Below, in pieces: positions 52,406-61,537 of a DNA stretch of 64,000 nucleotides. Source of the DNA: Ruminococcus sp. GTDB lineage: Bacteria; Bacillota; Clostridia; Lachnospirales; Lachnospiraceae. A program made the position numbers and the translations under genes. Each line of letters opens with the position of its first letter. Position 1 is the first letter of the stretch. Below the pieces are notes generated by a model. The model did no database searches, had not been told where the DNA came from, and saw only the letters and a program-made list of their open reading frames with translations. The DNA lies in assembly GCA_023663085.1 (NCBI GenBank), contig JAMPIB010000007.1, positions 19,535-83,534 of the forward strand. Direction: 5' to 3'.

Positions 52406-54218
52406 AATCAAAGTAAAATTAAAACTGAATCTGATCGCGCTTATCATCGCTACGGCAGGAACGCTGTGCTTTCCGCAGATCCTTAACCTGAGGGAAAATA
52501 CGCTTGCCTTTACGAACAGTATTTTTTCTGTTTTTGTATGGCTCTTATGTCTGTATGCGGTGGATCTGTCGCTGCATACCATTGATCTGAAAGATATGAG
52601 GGGATGGAAGATCGCGGGCGCGCTGTCTTTTTTATTTACGACGGCCATGCTTTTCGGCGTCAGGCTGGAGGCCGTCGGGAATGTGGATTTTAAGGACGGG
52701 AGACTGTGGATCGCCCTGCCGGTTCTGACATGCCTTTTTACAATTCTGGTGCGCAAATTCTGGAATGTTCTTGGCAGGATAGAAGAAAAAAAGCAGGGCA
52801 TTGCCCTGCATATCAGGACACCGGAAGCGCCTTCGTTTATCCGGAAACATGCCGGTATTTTCATGTTCTTTTTTCTGATCCTGTGCTGGATACCGGTTTT
52901 GCTGGCCGTTTATCCCGGTTTTTTCGTATATGATGCGCAGGATGAATATCTGCAGGTGGCCTCCAGAACATTTACGACACATCATCCGCTTGTGCATGTT
53001 CTGATGCTGGGCGGTATCATCTGTGCAGTACACAAAGTGACGGATTCTTATAATATGGGGATCGCCTGTTATATGATCGTGCAGATGGTTCTGGTGGCCG
53101 GCAGTTTTACCGGTCTGCTTATCTGGCTGCGCAAAAAAAGAGTATCCATAGCGATATGTCTGACCGCGCTTTTATATTTTGCCTTTTTTCCGGTCATTGT
53201 CATGTTTACACTCTGTTCAGCCAAAGATACGATTTTTACGGCGGCGCTGCTGCTGCTGCTGTTAGCCATGCTGGAGATGGGGATTTCGGCGGAAGTCTTT
53301 TTTTCCTCAAAGATATGGAGGCTGTTTTTCGTGCTGAGTGCGCTTACGATGCTCCTGTTTCGTAAAAACGGTATTTACGCATTTGCGGTTATGGTTCCGG
53401 TGCTGCTTCTTTATCATAAAAAATACAGAAAAAAGCTGGGGATACTTCTGGCGGCTGTTTTTGTTTCTTATTTTCTGGTCAATACCACGCTGACATTTGT
53501 ACTGGATGCGCACAGCGAAGAAAATCAGGAAATGCTGACGGTACCCATACAACAGCTGGCCAGAACCTATAAGTTCAATCAAGAAGCCTTCGATGAAGAG
53601 GACATTATCGCGCTGCATGAGATATTGCCGGAGGAGGCTTTGGAACTTTATAATCCGAAGTTGTCCGATCCGGTGAAGATTCATTTTGACAATCAGGCTT
53701 TTATGGCTGATAAATCCCGCTATATGAGAATGTGGCTGAAGATCGGTCTGCGTAAACCCCTTTCGTATATCAATGCGTGGCTGGTCAATTCTTATGGTTT
53801 CTGGTATCCGGATACGATTATAGATGTTTATTCGGGGAATACTGTATTTACTTTTACTTATCAGGACAGTTCATATTTTGGCTATGAAGTGGAACTGCCC
53901 GGCGTCAGGGACAGTAAGATTCCCTGGCTGGATGAAATGTACCGCAGATTGTCGTTGGAACTGGAACAGGAGAAAGTGCCGATCTTATCCATGCTGTATT
54001 CTCCGGGATGTTTATTCTGGTGTTTTCTTTTTGTACTCAGTTACCTGTTCTACCGGAAAAAGTATCATATACTGGTTCCCTATCTGTTAGTGCTGCTCAT
54101 CTGGCTGACGGTATTGCTGGGGCCGACCTATCTGCCCCGCTATGTTCTGATCTTCTGGTTTGGCCTGCCTTTGTTCGCGGCAGTCATGTTAGAGGAAGAA
54201 AAGTTTGTCAAGTTGTAA
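52392..54218 (+). CDS. DUF6020-like polytopic membrane protein (GT-C-like)
   Basis: A 608-residue membrane protein. ATG 52392 (14-bp overlap with the GtrB-like gene) is preferred over 52371 because a GAGAG element precedes it. About twelve hydrophobic segments are visible. An outside loop reads YPGFFVYDAQDEYLQ, and HHPLVHVLMLGG follows near residue 195; an acidic motif followed by HHP is the GT-C catalytic layout and is typical of DUF6020 proteins. A soluble insertion at ~375-520 precedes the last helices. It probably accepts the sugar from the lipid product of the coupled GtrB-like enzyme. Confidence 0.68.
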   Translation: MNGNEIKVKLKLNLIALIIATAGTLCFPQILNLRENTLAFTNSIFSVFVWLLCLYAVDLSLHTIDLKDMRGWKIAGALSFLFTTAMLFGVRLEAVGNVDFKDGRLWIALPVLTCLFTILVRKFWNVLGRIEEKKQGIALHIRTPEAPSFIRKHAGIFMFFFLILCWIPVLLAVYPGFFVYDAQDEYLQVASRTFTTHHPLVHVLMLGGIICAVHKVTDSYNMGIACYMIVQMVLVAGSFTGLLIWLRKKRVSIAICLTALLYFAFFPVIVMFTLCSAKDTIFTAALLLLLLAMLEMGISAEVFFSSKIWRLFFVLSALTMLLFRKNGIYAFAVMVPVLLLYHKKYRKKLGILLAAVFVSYFLVNTTLTFVLDAHSEENQEMLTVPIQQLARTYKFNQEAFDEEDIIALHEILPEEALELYNPKLSDPVKIHFDNQAFMADKSRYMRMWLKIGLRKPLSYINAWLVNSYGFWYPDTIIDVYSGNTVFTFTYQDSSYFGYEVELPGVRDSKIPWLDEMYRRLSLELEQEKVPILSMLYSPGCLFWCFLFVLSYLFYRKKYHILVPYLLVLLIWLTVLLGPTYLPRYVLIFWFGLPLFAAVMLEEEKFVKL

Positions 54219-54283
54219 AAAAAAGGCAGTTATGATACACTATAAGTTAGTATTTAAATTTAAAGAAAGCGTTTTTGGTCGGA

Positions 54284-56809
54284 ATGAACAAGATTATCAA
54301 CAGATATCAGGCGGTCTGCGGAACGCTCTGGCTTATCATTTTCTGTATCGTGATCACACTGTGGCCGTTGCGCCTTGTGCATGAAAAAATTGTTTCCGGA
54401 AGTAACAGGCAGATAACCATGAGTTCGGAGGCTATTACAGAAGAGTATACCGTCCAGCAGATGTTTGTCGCACAGTACGATCATCTGCAAAGTATCAGAG
54501 TGTATCTGCTGAATGAGTCCGCAGGCGAAACTTTTAATTTTATATTATATGACGCTTCGCACAATATTCTGATGCAGCAGTTCATCTCTACGGATGCTAT
54601 GGAAGAGATGCCGGGTTTCTGCACGATACAGGTCAATCAGGAAACAGAGGTCGGCAGGGAGTATTATTATCTTTTGCAGGGCGTATCTACGGACTTTTAT
54701 GTGGCATATGAAGATACGGAAACCTCTGGCACAATTTATAACGGCACATTATATTACGGCAATGTGGAAGATACGGAGCATAATATCATTGCCGAATATG
54801 AATACAGGATCCCGCTCAGGAAGGGCAAAACACTGGTGTGTGATGCTCTCTTTGTGATGCTCGGACTTATCATAACGATATGTGCGAAGAAATATTACGG
54901 CAGATATCCTGAAAAGAACAGACTGCTCACCGTGGAAATGGTCTGGAAACATGTGGCCTCGCCGCTGGTCATCATTGCCGCGCTTGTCGGCATCATTGCA
55001 GTATGGCCCTGTAAGCTGTTTTCGGAATATGCGGAAAACAATATATTTTTTATCATAGGTATCGTACTGGCGGCCGGTGTGCTGCTTTATGGTATCAACA
55101 GGGAGAGATTTCATAAGAGCAGCGACCTGGGATTATCTGTTTTGCGCGATCATCTGACGGATTATTTACAGGCAGGCTGTTTTGCATTCGCTATTCAGGC
55201 AGGTGTGCATTATATGAACGGGCTTTATGAGATACATCATACGATAGCTTATCGTGAGATGCTGCTCTGGCTTGCTCTGGCGGTGATCGTCACCTATAAG
55301 CGCAAAGAGATATTTCATGTCGTTAATCTTGTTTATGTGGTGATCGCCGGCATTGGGGGATATTTATATTATCAGAATCAGGTCGTATCGCTGGATGATG
55401 ACGAAAAGATACAGGCGCTCAAACTGACTGTCTGGGCGGCTGTGATAGCGGGGATCGTTATCATCAATACGGTTTCTCTGCTGCTGCGTAAGGAGAGCAG
55501 CCGGAAGCTTGGAAGATCGCTCAATTTATGGTATGGAGCGCTTTTAACGATATTTTTCGTGCTTTTGATCGTATTCCGCAACACAAGGGGATGGCCCATT
55601 TATCTGGTGTGCATTTATACGTTATTTTATATCCGTATAGCCGTCTGGGAGAAAAAAGAAAGAATATTGCAGAATATATGCAACGGTATCCTGCTTCATT
55701 TTCTGGTGATGACAGGTTACTGTCTTTTGCACAGACCCTATATGTTTCATATTTACTACCGTTATCCGTTTATCTTCCACACGGTAACGGTTTCGGCCGT
55801 CTATCTGCTTCTGGCGGCCTGTGCGGCGCTGGTGAAACTGCTTGATAGATACCGTAAAGATCCGAGGCTTTCCTGTATATGGAAGGAACTGATTGTTTTC
55901 GGGATAGCCTGTGTCTATCTGATCTTTACGCTGTCCAGGACAGGCTACCTGGCCTTTATCATCATGGCGCTTATCATTGTGCCGCTTGCCTGTCTGGGGC
56001 TTAAGTCTAAGGGAAAAGCGTTCTTAAAAGCGGCCGCTATGATGTTACTGTCGGCAGTCCTGTGCTTTGTACCGGTATTTACGATGCAGCGTATTTTCCC
56101 TGCGGTCGTGGCACAGCCGGAAACTTTGGAGATCGAAGAACTGCCGAGCGAGATCGTACACGGAAGAGATATGGATTCCTGGTATTATATAACGCCCCGG
56201 CGTTTCCTGCATGTTTTTGAATTAAAGGTGCTGGGGATCCCGGAAGAGAAATGTATTTTCCAATATAATATTGCTGCGGCCGATAAAAAGGATATGAGCG
56301 ACCGCCTTAAGCCGGATAAGATGCTGGTGGCGTCAGCAGATCTTTCAGGGGCTGCGATCCCGGAGGAGCCGCAGAGCGATGCAGACTCTTATACGAACGG
56401 CCGGCTGGATATTTTCAGATTATATGCCATGCACCTTGATATGACGGGACATGATGATATGGGTATTACGCTGCCCAATGGTTCGCTGGTCGTCCATGCG
56501 CATAATATTTATCTTCAGGTCGCATACGATCACGGGATTCCGGTAGGGATCGTTTTTATCCTGTTCGGGATCGGGACATTTATACAGGCGGTAATCTATT
56601 TTATCAGGCGTAAAAATGACAGAGCGTGCGCCATACTGCCGTTGGCGTTGCTGCTTTCTTTTGCGGTGGCCGGACTGACGGAGTGGATATTCCATCCATG
56701 CTATCCGATCGCCTTTTGCCTGTTGTTATCATTGGCTCCGCTTTTAACTGATGCGGGAGCTTCCAAAGAAGGAATTGGTAGGAATGGAGAAGAAACGAAA
56801 ACCGTTTAA
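54284..56809 (+). CDS. O-antigen ligase/polymerase-like membrane protein
   Basis: An 841-residue membrane protein. ATG 54284 was chosen; an in-frame TTG lies 9 bp earlier and the ribosome site is weak. Residues ~20-40 form a signal-anchor helix and ~45-190 an outside beta-rich domain. About twelve helices follow. The Wzy_C signature is VHAHNIYLQVAYDHGIPVGI near residues 735-754, the region that carries the catalytic His in WaaL and in PglL-type oligosaccharyltransferases. ELIVFGIACVYLIFTLSRTG supplies a conserved Arg. It may polymerise the glycan or transfer it to an acceptor. The large extra outside domain is unusual for the family. Confidence 0.75.
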   Translation: MNKIINRYQAVCGTLWLIIFCIVITLWPLRLVHEKIVSGSNRQITMSSEAITEEYTVQQMFVAQYDHLQSIRVYLLNESAGETFNFILYDASHNILMQQFISTDAMEEMPGFCTIQVNQETEVGREYYYLLQGVSTDFYVAYEDTETSGTIYNGTLYYGNVEDTEHNIIAEYEYRIPLRKGKTLVCDALFVMLGLIITICAKKYYGRYPEKNRLLTVEMVWKHVASPLVIIAALVGIIAVWPCKLFSEYAENNIFFIIGIVLAAGVLLYGINRERFHKSSDLGLSVLRDHLTDYLQAGCFAFAIQAGVHYMNGLYEIHHTIAYREMLLWLALAVIVTYKRKEIFHVVNLVYVVIAGIGGYLYYQNQVVSLDDDEKIQALKLTVWAAVIAGIVIINTVSLLLRKESSRKLGRSLNLWYGALLTIFFVLLIVFRNTRGWPIYLVCIYTLFYIRIAVWEKKERILQNICNGILLHFLVMTGYCLLHRPYMFHIYYRYPFIFHTVTVSAVYLLLAACAALVKLLDRYRKDPRLSCIWKELIVFGIACVYLIFTLSRTGYLAFIIMALIIVPLACLGLKSKGKAFLKAAAMMLLSAVLCFVPVFTMQRIFPAVVAQPETLEIEELPSEIVHGRDMDSWYYITPRRFLHVFELKVLGIPEEKCIFQYNIAAADKKDMSDRLKPDKMLVASADLSGAAIPEEPQSDADSYTNGRLDIFRLYAMHLDMTGHDDMGITLPNGSLVVHAHNIYLQVAYDHGIPVGIVFILFGIGTFIQAVIYFIRRKNDRACAILPLALLLSFAVAGLTEWIFHPCYPIAFCLLLSLAPLLTDAGASKEGIGRNGEETKTV

Positions 56810-58664
56810 TGTAAAAATATTATATCGGAGAACTGCGCTTATCATATATGATATCATCAGCGTGATCGCGGCGAGTTATCTGGCGATACTGATCCGTTAT
56901 GAACTGGATGTGGAACTGATACCGGATCATTTTATACAGCCGATCGAGCGGTTCATGCCGATCAATGTCCTTTTGACGCTGCTCATATTTTATTTCTTTC
57001 ATTTATACAGCAGTTTATGGGCATTTGCCGGGGAAACGGAATTGCAGAATATCATTGTTTCCTGCGTGATCTCAACGATCATGAACGGTATCGGCCTGCA
57101 GTTTTTCAAAGCGGCGGGACAGGCTGTGCCGAGGAGTTATCATTTCCTGTATATGTTTCTGCTGATCACCTGTATTTTCGGGAGCCGTTTTTCTTACCGG
57201 TTCCTTCGGGGATATAAGCATAAGCAGCAGAATAAGAAAAATAAGATTTCCGTCATGGTGATCGGTGCCGGCGAAGCGGGAAATACGATCATCAAAGAAA
57301 TTGTCAACAGTAATTTTTCTACCATGGTCATCAAATGTATCATTGATGATGATAAGGGAAAATGGGGCAGATATATCCAGGGTATCAAAGTGGCGGGCGG
57401 CCGGGATAAAATAGTGGAATGTGCCGATGTCTATGAAATAGACGAGATCATCGTGGCCCTGCCCTCAGCGCCCAGAGCAGATATCAAAAACATTCTGGAG
57501 ATCTGTAAGGATACGAACTGTAAACTGCGTTCCCTGCCGGGGATGTATCAGCTTGTAAATGGGGAAGTCAACGTCAGCAAGCTGCGTGACGTAGAGGTCG
57601 AAGATCTGCTCGGCAGAGAGCCGGTCAGCGTCGATATGAATTCCATCCTCGGTTATGTGCAGGGTAAGACCGTACTGGTAACGGGCGGCGGCGGTTCCAT
57701 CGGCAGCGAACTTTGCCGGCAGATCGCGCAGCATAAACCCAGACGGCTTGTCATTCTGGATATTTATGAAAACAATGTATATGATATGCAGCAGGAATTG
57801 AAAATGAAGCATCCGGAACTTGATCTGGTCGTTTTAATTGCCTCCGTGCGCAATACCAATCGTATGAACTGGATCTTTTCAAATTATCGGCCGGATATCG
57901 TATATCATGCGGCGGCACATAAACATGTGCCCCTGATGGAAGACAGTCCGACAGAAGCCATCAAGAATAACGTATTCGGCACTTTTAAAACGGCACAGGC
58001 CGCAGCCATGAGCGGAGTGAAGCGCTTCGTCATGATATCCACCGACAAGGCGGTGAATCCCACCAATATCATGGGAGCGAGCAAGCGTATCTGTGAGATG
58101 ATAATCCAGACGTTTAATAAACATTATGATACGGAGTTTGTAGCGGTGCGTTTCGGCAATGTGCTCGGCAGTAACGGCAGCGTTATCCCGCTTTTTAAGA
58201 AACAGATCGCGGAGGGCGGGCCGGTCACCATCACGCATCCGGATATCATCCGCTATTTCATGACGATCCCGGAGGCTGTGTCGCTGGTATTACAGGCGGG
58301 CGCCTATGCGAAGGGCGGAGAGATCTTTGTGCTCGATATGGGCGATCCGGTCAAAATTTTAACGCTGGCGGAGAATCTGATCCGTTTATCCGGTCTGCGG
58401 GTAGGAGAGGATATCAAGATAGAATTTATCGGTCTGCGGCCGGGAGAAAAACTGTATGAAGAACTGCTGATGGAAGAAGAAGGCATGAAGGATACGGCCA
58501 ATAAGATGATCCATATCGGTAAACCGATTGAATTGGATGAAGAAGAGTTTTTTGCACAGTTAAAAGAATTAAAAGACGAATGTATGATCGAGAGTTCGGA
58601 TATCAGACCGTTGATCCGGAAAATTGTACCGACTTATCATTATCAGGATACAAAGAGTCTGTAA
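56784..58664 (+). CDS. pglF: UDP-GlcNAc 4,6-dehydratase, membrane type (PglF/CapD/FlaA1-like)
   Basis: A 626-residue protein with four N-terminal membrane helices (~15-150), a first Rossmann region (VMVIGAGEAGNTII near 165) and a C-terminal SDR domain: VTGGGGSIGSELCRQI near 298, AAAHKHVPLMEDSPTEA, and STDKAVNPTNIMGASKR. In PglF-like dehydratases Met replaces the SDR tyrosine in the M-x3-K motif, as seen here. It converts UDP-GlcNAc to the 4-keto-6-deoxy sugar with retention at C5, the first step of the bacillosamine route. Start 56784 overlaps the preceding gene by 26 bp. pglE-like and pglC-like genes follow. Confidence 0.9.
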   Translation: MEKKRKPFNVKILYRRTALIIYDIISVIAASYLAILIRYELDVELIPDHFIQPIERFMPINVLLTLLIFYFFHLYSSLWAFAGETELQNIIVSCVISTIMNGIGLQFFKAAGQAVPRSYHFLYMFLLITCIFGSRFSYRFLRGYKHKQQNKKNKISVMVIGAGEAGNTIIKEIVNSNFSTMVIKCIIDDDKGKWGRYIQGIKVAGGRDKIVECADVYEIDEIIVALPSAPRADIKNILEICKDTNCKLRSLPGMYQLVNGEVNVSKLRDVEVEDLLGREPVSVDMNSILGYVQGKTVLVTGGGGSIGSELCRQIAQHKPRRLVILDIYENNVYDMQQELKMKHPELDLVVLIASVRNTNRMNWIFSNYRPDIVYHAAAHKHVPLMEDSPTEAIKNNVFGTFKTAQAAAMSGVKRFVMISTDKAVNPTNIMGASKRICEMIIQTFNKHYDTEFVAVRFGNVLGSNGSVIPLFKKQIAEGGPVTITHPDIIRYFMTIPEAVSLVLQAGAYAKGGEIFVLDMGDPVKILTLAENLIRLSGLRVGEDIKIEFIGLRPGEKLYEELLMEEEGMKDTANKMIHIGKPIELDEEEFFAQLKELKDECMIESSDIRPLIRKIVPTYHYQDTKSL

Positions 58665-58685
58665 GGACAGGAAAGGATGTTTAAG

Positions 58686-59822
58686 ATGGAAAGAAAAAGG
58701 ATATATCTGTCATCACCGACCATGCACGGTGATGAACAAAGGTTTGTGCAGGAGGCTTTTGACACGAACTGGGTAGCGCCGCTTGGCCCGAATGTAACGG
58801 CACTGGAACAGGAAATGTCGGCGTATACAAAAGCGCCTCATGCGGTGGCTTTGGATTCGGGAACGGCAGCGATCCATTTATCGCTCAAACTGTTAAATAT
58901 CGGGCCGGGGGATATCGTATTCGTATCCGATCTTACCTTTTCGGCAACCTGCAATCCTATCGTATACGAGGGCGCAACGCCTGTATTTATCGACGCGGAA
59001 CCCGATACCTGGAATATGTCGCTGGAGGCATTAGAAGAAGCTTTCGCCAGATATCCGCAGCCGAAAGCGGTCCTTTGCGCTTATCTGTATGGAACGCCCG
59101 CTAAGATTGACGAGATCATGGCAATCTGTGAAAAGCACCATGTGCCATATATAGAAGATGCCGCGGAATCGCTCGGCAGTACTTATAAAGGAAAACATAC
59201 GGGGACGTTTGGCAGATTCGGAATTTATTCTTTTAACGGTAATAAGATCATCACGACTTCCGGCGGCGGGATGCTGGTCTCCGACGATGAAGAGGCTGTT
59301 AAGAAAGCGCTCTTTCTGGCAACACAGGCCAGAGACCCCGCGAGACATTACCAGCATTCGCAGATCGGTTATAATTACCGGATGAGCAATATCACGGCGG
59401 GTATCGGAAGAGGACAGTTACTGCATTTGGAAGAGCATAAGGCGCGTAAACAGGAGATCTATAAACAGTATAAAGAGGCTTTTGCGGATATAGAAGAAAT
59501 TACCATGAATCCTCTGAACCCGGAAGGCGATGCCAATAACTGGCTTTCCTGCATGACGATAAAAGCAGAAAGCAGCGTGACGCCGGATAACATTATGGAT
59601 GCGCTGGCCAGGGAAAATATAGAGTCCCGGCCGATCTGGAAACCGATGCACGAGCAGCCTGTTTTCGCTGAGTGCGATTTTATCCCGCATAATGAAAATG
59701 GCAGCAGCGTCGGCAGCGATATTTTCAGGAGAGGGTTATGTCTGCCGAGCGATATCAAGAATACGCCGGAAGATATGGAACTTATCATTGGCATTGTGAG
59801 AAACTGTTTTACTGGAAACTAA
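58686..59822 (+). CDS. pglE: UDP-4-amino-4,6-dideoxy-GlcNAc transaminase, PglE-like
   Basis: A 378-residue fold-I PLP aminotransferase. ATG 58686 has AGGAAAGG 9 bp upstream. YLSSPTMHGDEQRF, TNWVAPLGPNV, and FNGNKIITTSGGGM with the PLP lysine at K187 closely follow Campylobacter PglE. GYNYRMSNITAGIGRGQL and ESRPIWKPMHEQPVF are further matches. It aminates C4 of the PglF product. The gene lies 21 bp after pglF. In the known route PglD then N-acetylates the new amine, but no pglD is in this cluster; a PLP enzyme and an ATP-grasp gene are found instead. Confidence 0.93.
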   Translation: MERKRIYLSSPTMHGDEQRFVQEAFDTNWVAPLGPNVTALEQEMSAYTKAPHAVALDSGTAAIHLSLKLLNIGPGDIVFVSDLTFSATCNPIVYEGATPVFIDAEPDTWNMSLEALEEAFARYPQPKAVLCAYLYGTPAKIDEIMAICEKHHVPYIEDAAESLGSTYKGKHTGTFGRFGIYSFNGNKIITTSGGGMLVSDDEEAVKKALFLATQARDPARHYQHSQIGYNYRMSNITAGIGRGQLLHLEEHKARKQEIYKQYKEAFADIEEITMNPLNPEGDANNWLSCMTIKAESSVTPDNIMDALARENIESRPIWKPMHEQPVFAECDFIPHNENGSSVGSDIFRRGLCLPSDIKNTPEDMELIIGIVRNCFTGN

Positions 59823-59896
59823 AAAAGCCGGATAAATATTCTGTTTGAAAAGAATATGACAGGCAGGATGAGCGGGAAGGAAGGGATAGAAACGAT

Positions 59897-60553
59897 ATGA
59901 TATATGCAAAATATGTAAAGAGAATACTCGATTTTCTGCTGTCCTTATGTGCAATTATCGTTTTAAGTCCTGCTTTGCTCATACTCTGGGTTCTGGTGAG
60001 AGTAAAACTCGGAAGTCCTGTGTTATTCAGGCAGGAACGTCCGGGAAAAGATGAAAAGATATTTACACTCTGTAAATTCCGCACGATGACGGATAGGCGG
60101 GATGAAAAAGGAGAGCTTCTGCCCGATGAAGAAAGACTTACGGGATTCGGGAAACTGTTGCGGTCAACCAGTCTGGATGAACTGCCGGAATTATTCAATA
60201 TCTTAAAAGGGGATATGAGTCTGATCGGGCCGCGGCCGCTGCTGGTGAGGTATCTGCCCTGGTATACGGAGAAAGAGCGGCACAGACATGATGTGAGACC
60301 GGGACTTACCGGGCTGGCACAGGTAAACGGCAGAAATGCGCTCGGCTGGGAAGGGCGGTTTGCCTTTGATCTGGAATATGTGGAACATTGCAGTCTGGCA
60401 ATGGATATCAGAATACTGTTGATGACGGTCGGCAAAGTTGTGAAGCGTTCAGGAACATTGTCGGGGGCGGAACAGACCGTAGAGGATTTCGATGTATATC
60501 GTAAAAAAATGTCTGCCAGCGTAAAGGCGGCGGACGAAGGAGAGGGCATATGA
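59897..60553 (+). CDS. pglC: Undecaprenyl-phosphate sugar-1-phosphate transferase, PglC-like
   Basis: A 218-residue monotopic phosphoglycosyl transferase. One re-entrant N-terminal helix (~8-35) is followed by RQERPGKDEKIFTLCKFRTM, then STSLDELPELFNILKGDMS with the catalytic Asp-Glu pair, and GPRPLL and RPGLTGLAQVNGRN. The spacing and the small size match PglC rather than the large WbaP/WecA types. It moves a diamino-trideoxy sugar phosphate from UDP to undecaprenyl phosphate and so starts glycan assembly. It overlaps the next gene, a PLP enzyme, by 4 bp, tying that enzyme closely to this step. Confidence 0.93.
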   Translation: MIYAKYVKRILDFLLSLCAIIVLSPALLILWVLVRVKLGSPVLFRQERPGKDEKIFTLCKFRTMTDRRDEKGELLPDEERLTGFGKLLRSTSLDELPELFNILKGDMSLIGPRPLLVRYLPWYTEKERHRHDVRPGLTGLAQVNGRNALGWEGRFAFDLEYVEHCSLAMDIRILLMTVGKVVKRSGTLSGAEQTVEDFDVYRKKMSASVKAADEGEGI

Positions 60554-61518
60554 GAGAAATCCCCGTATTTGAAAAAGAACTGGAACCGACCTGTATACAG
60601 GCATTGTCGGACAGTTATGGAACGAATCGGATCTATATGAAAAGAGAGGATGCTGTTCCTTTTAGTTTTGGCGGAAACAAGGCAAGAAAAGCAGCCGAAT
60701 TTTATAAAGATATCAAATATAAAAAGGCGGATGTTGTAATGACATACGGCAGCAACAGTTCCAACCATTGCCGGATCATTGCCAATATGGCGGCGGGAAT
60801 GGGGCTTGCCTGTCATGTCATTTCACCGGAAGAAAACAGAGAATTGTTAAATAACACGAGACTGGTGCAGGAATTCGGGGCAGTAGTGGAAACCTGTCCG
60901 GTATCCGAGGTGGCAAAGACAATAGAGAACAGGAAAGCCGCCTATCGGAAAGAGGGAAAACACCCGTATTTTATCACTGGCGGCGGTCACGGGAATCATG
61001 GTACAGAAGCCTATGTAAAGGCATATCGTGAAATTGAAGCCTACGAAAAAGAAAATGATATATATTTTGACTATATTTTTCATGCTTCGGGTACAGGGAC
61101 TACGCAGGCGGGACTGATATGCGGCAGCCTGCTGGCCGGCGATTGGTCAAGAAATATTGTAGGGATCAGTATTGCCAGAGAGAAAGACAGGGGCAGGGAG
61201 GTTGTCAAAGAAAGTATCCGGGAATACTTTGGCGAAAGATTTGACGATCTGTACAGGGAAGAGTGCCTTAACTTTACGGATGCCTATCGCTGCGGCGGTT
61301 ATGGCAGTTATACAGAGGATGTCGCACGGACAATAGAAACTGTAATGAAGCGTGAGGGCATAGCGATGGATACAACCTATGTGGGAAAGGCTTTTTGCGG
61401 GATGCTTGCTTATCTGAAAGACGAGAGGATCAGAGACAAAAAGATTCTTTTTCTGCATACCGGCGGAGCGCCGCTTTTCTTTGATGGTCTGACAAAAGGC
61501 ATTTTGTTTGCGGGATAG
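60550..61518 (+). CDS. Fold-II PLP enzyme (D-cysteine desulfhydrase/ACC deaminase-like)
   Basis: A 322-residue PLP enzyme. The cofactor lysine is K44 in SFGGNKARK, and YGSNSSNHCRIIANMAAGMG is the typical segment for the carboxylate and ring stacking. FHASGTGTTQAGLICG forms the PLP phosphate loop. Relatives remove groups from D-cysteine, D-serine or ACC, or work as racemases. Here the gene overlaps pglC (4 bp) and is followed at about 20 bp by an ATP-grasp ligase. It may make an unusual amino or keto acid for attachment to the sugar. Substrate is unknown; this is inference from context. Confidence 0.82.
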   Translation: MREIPVFEKELEPTCIQALSDSYGTNRIYMKREDAVPFSFGGNKARKAAEFYKDIKYKKADVVMTYGSNSSNHCRIIANMAAGMGLACHVISPEENRELLNNTRLVQEFGAVVETCPVSEVAKTIENRKAAYRKEGKHPYFITGGGHGNHGTEAYVKAYREIEAYEKENDIYFDYIFHASGTGTTQAGLICGSLLAGDWSRNIVGISIAREKDRGREVVKESIREYFGERFDDLYREECLNFTDAYRCGGYGSYTEDVARTIETVMKREGIAMDTTYVGKAFCGMLAYLKDERIRDKKILFLHTGGAPLFFDGLTKGILFAG

Positions 61519-61537
61519 AAGTCCGGGGCGGACAGGA

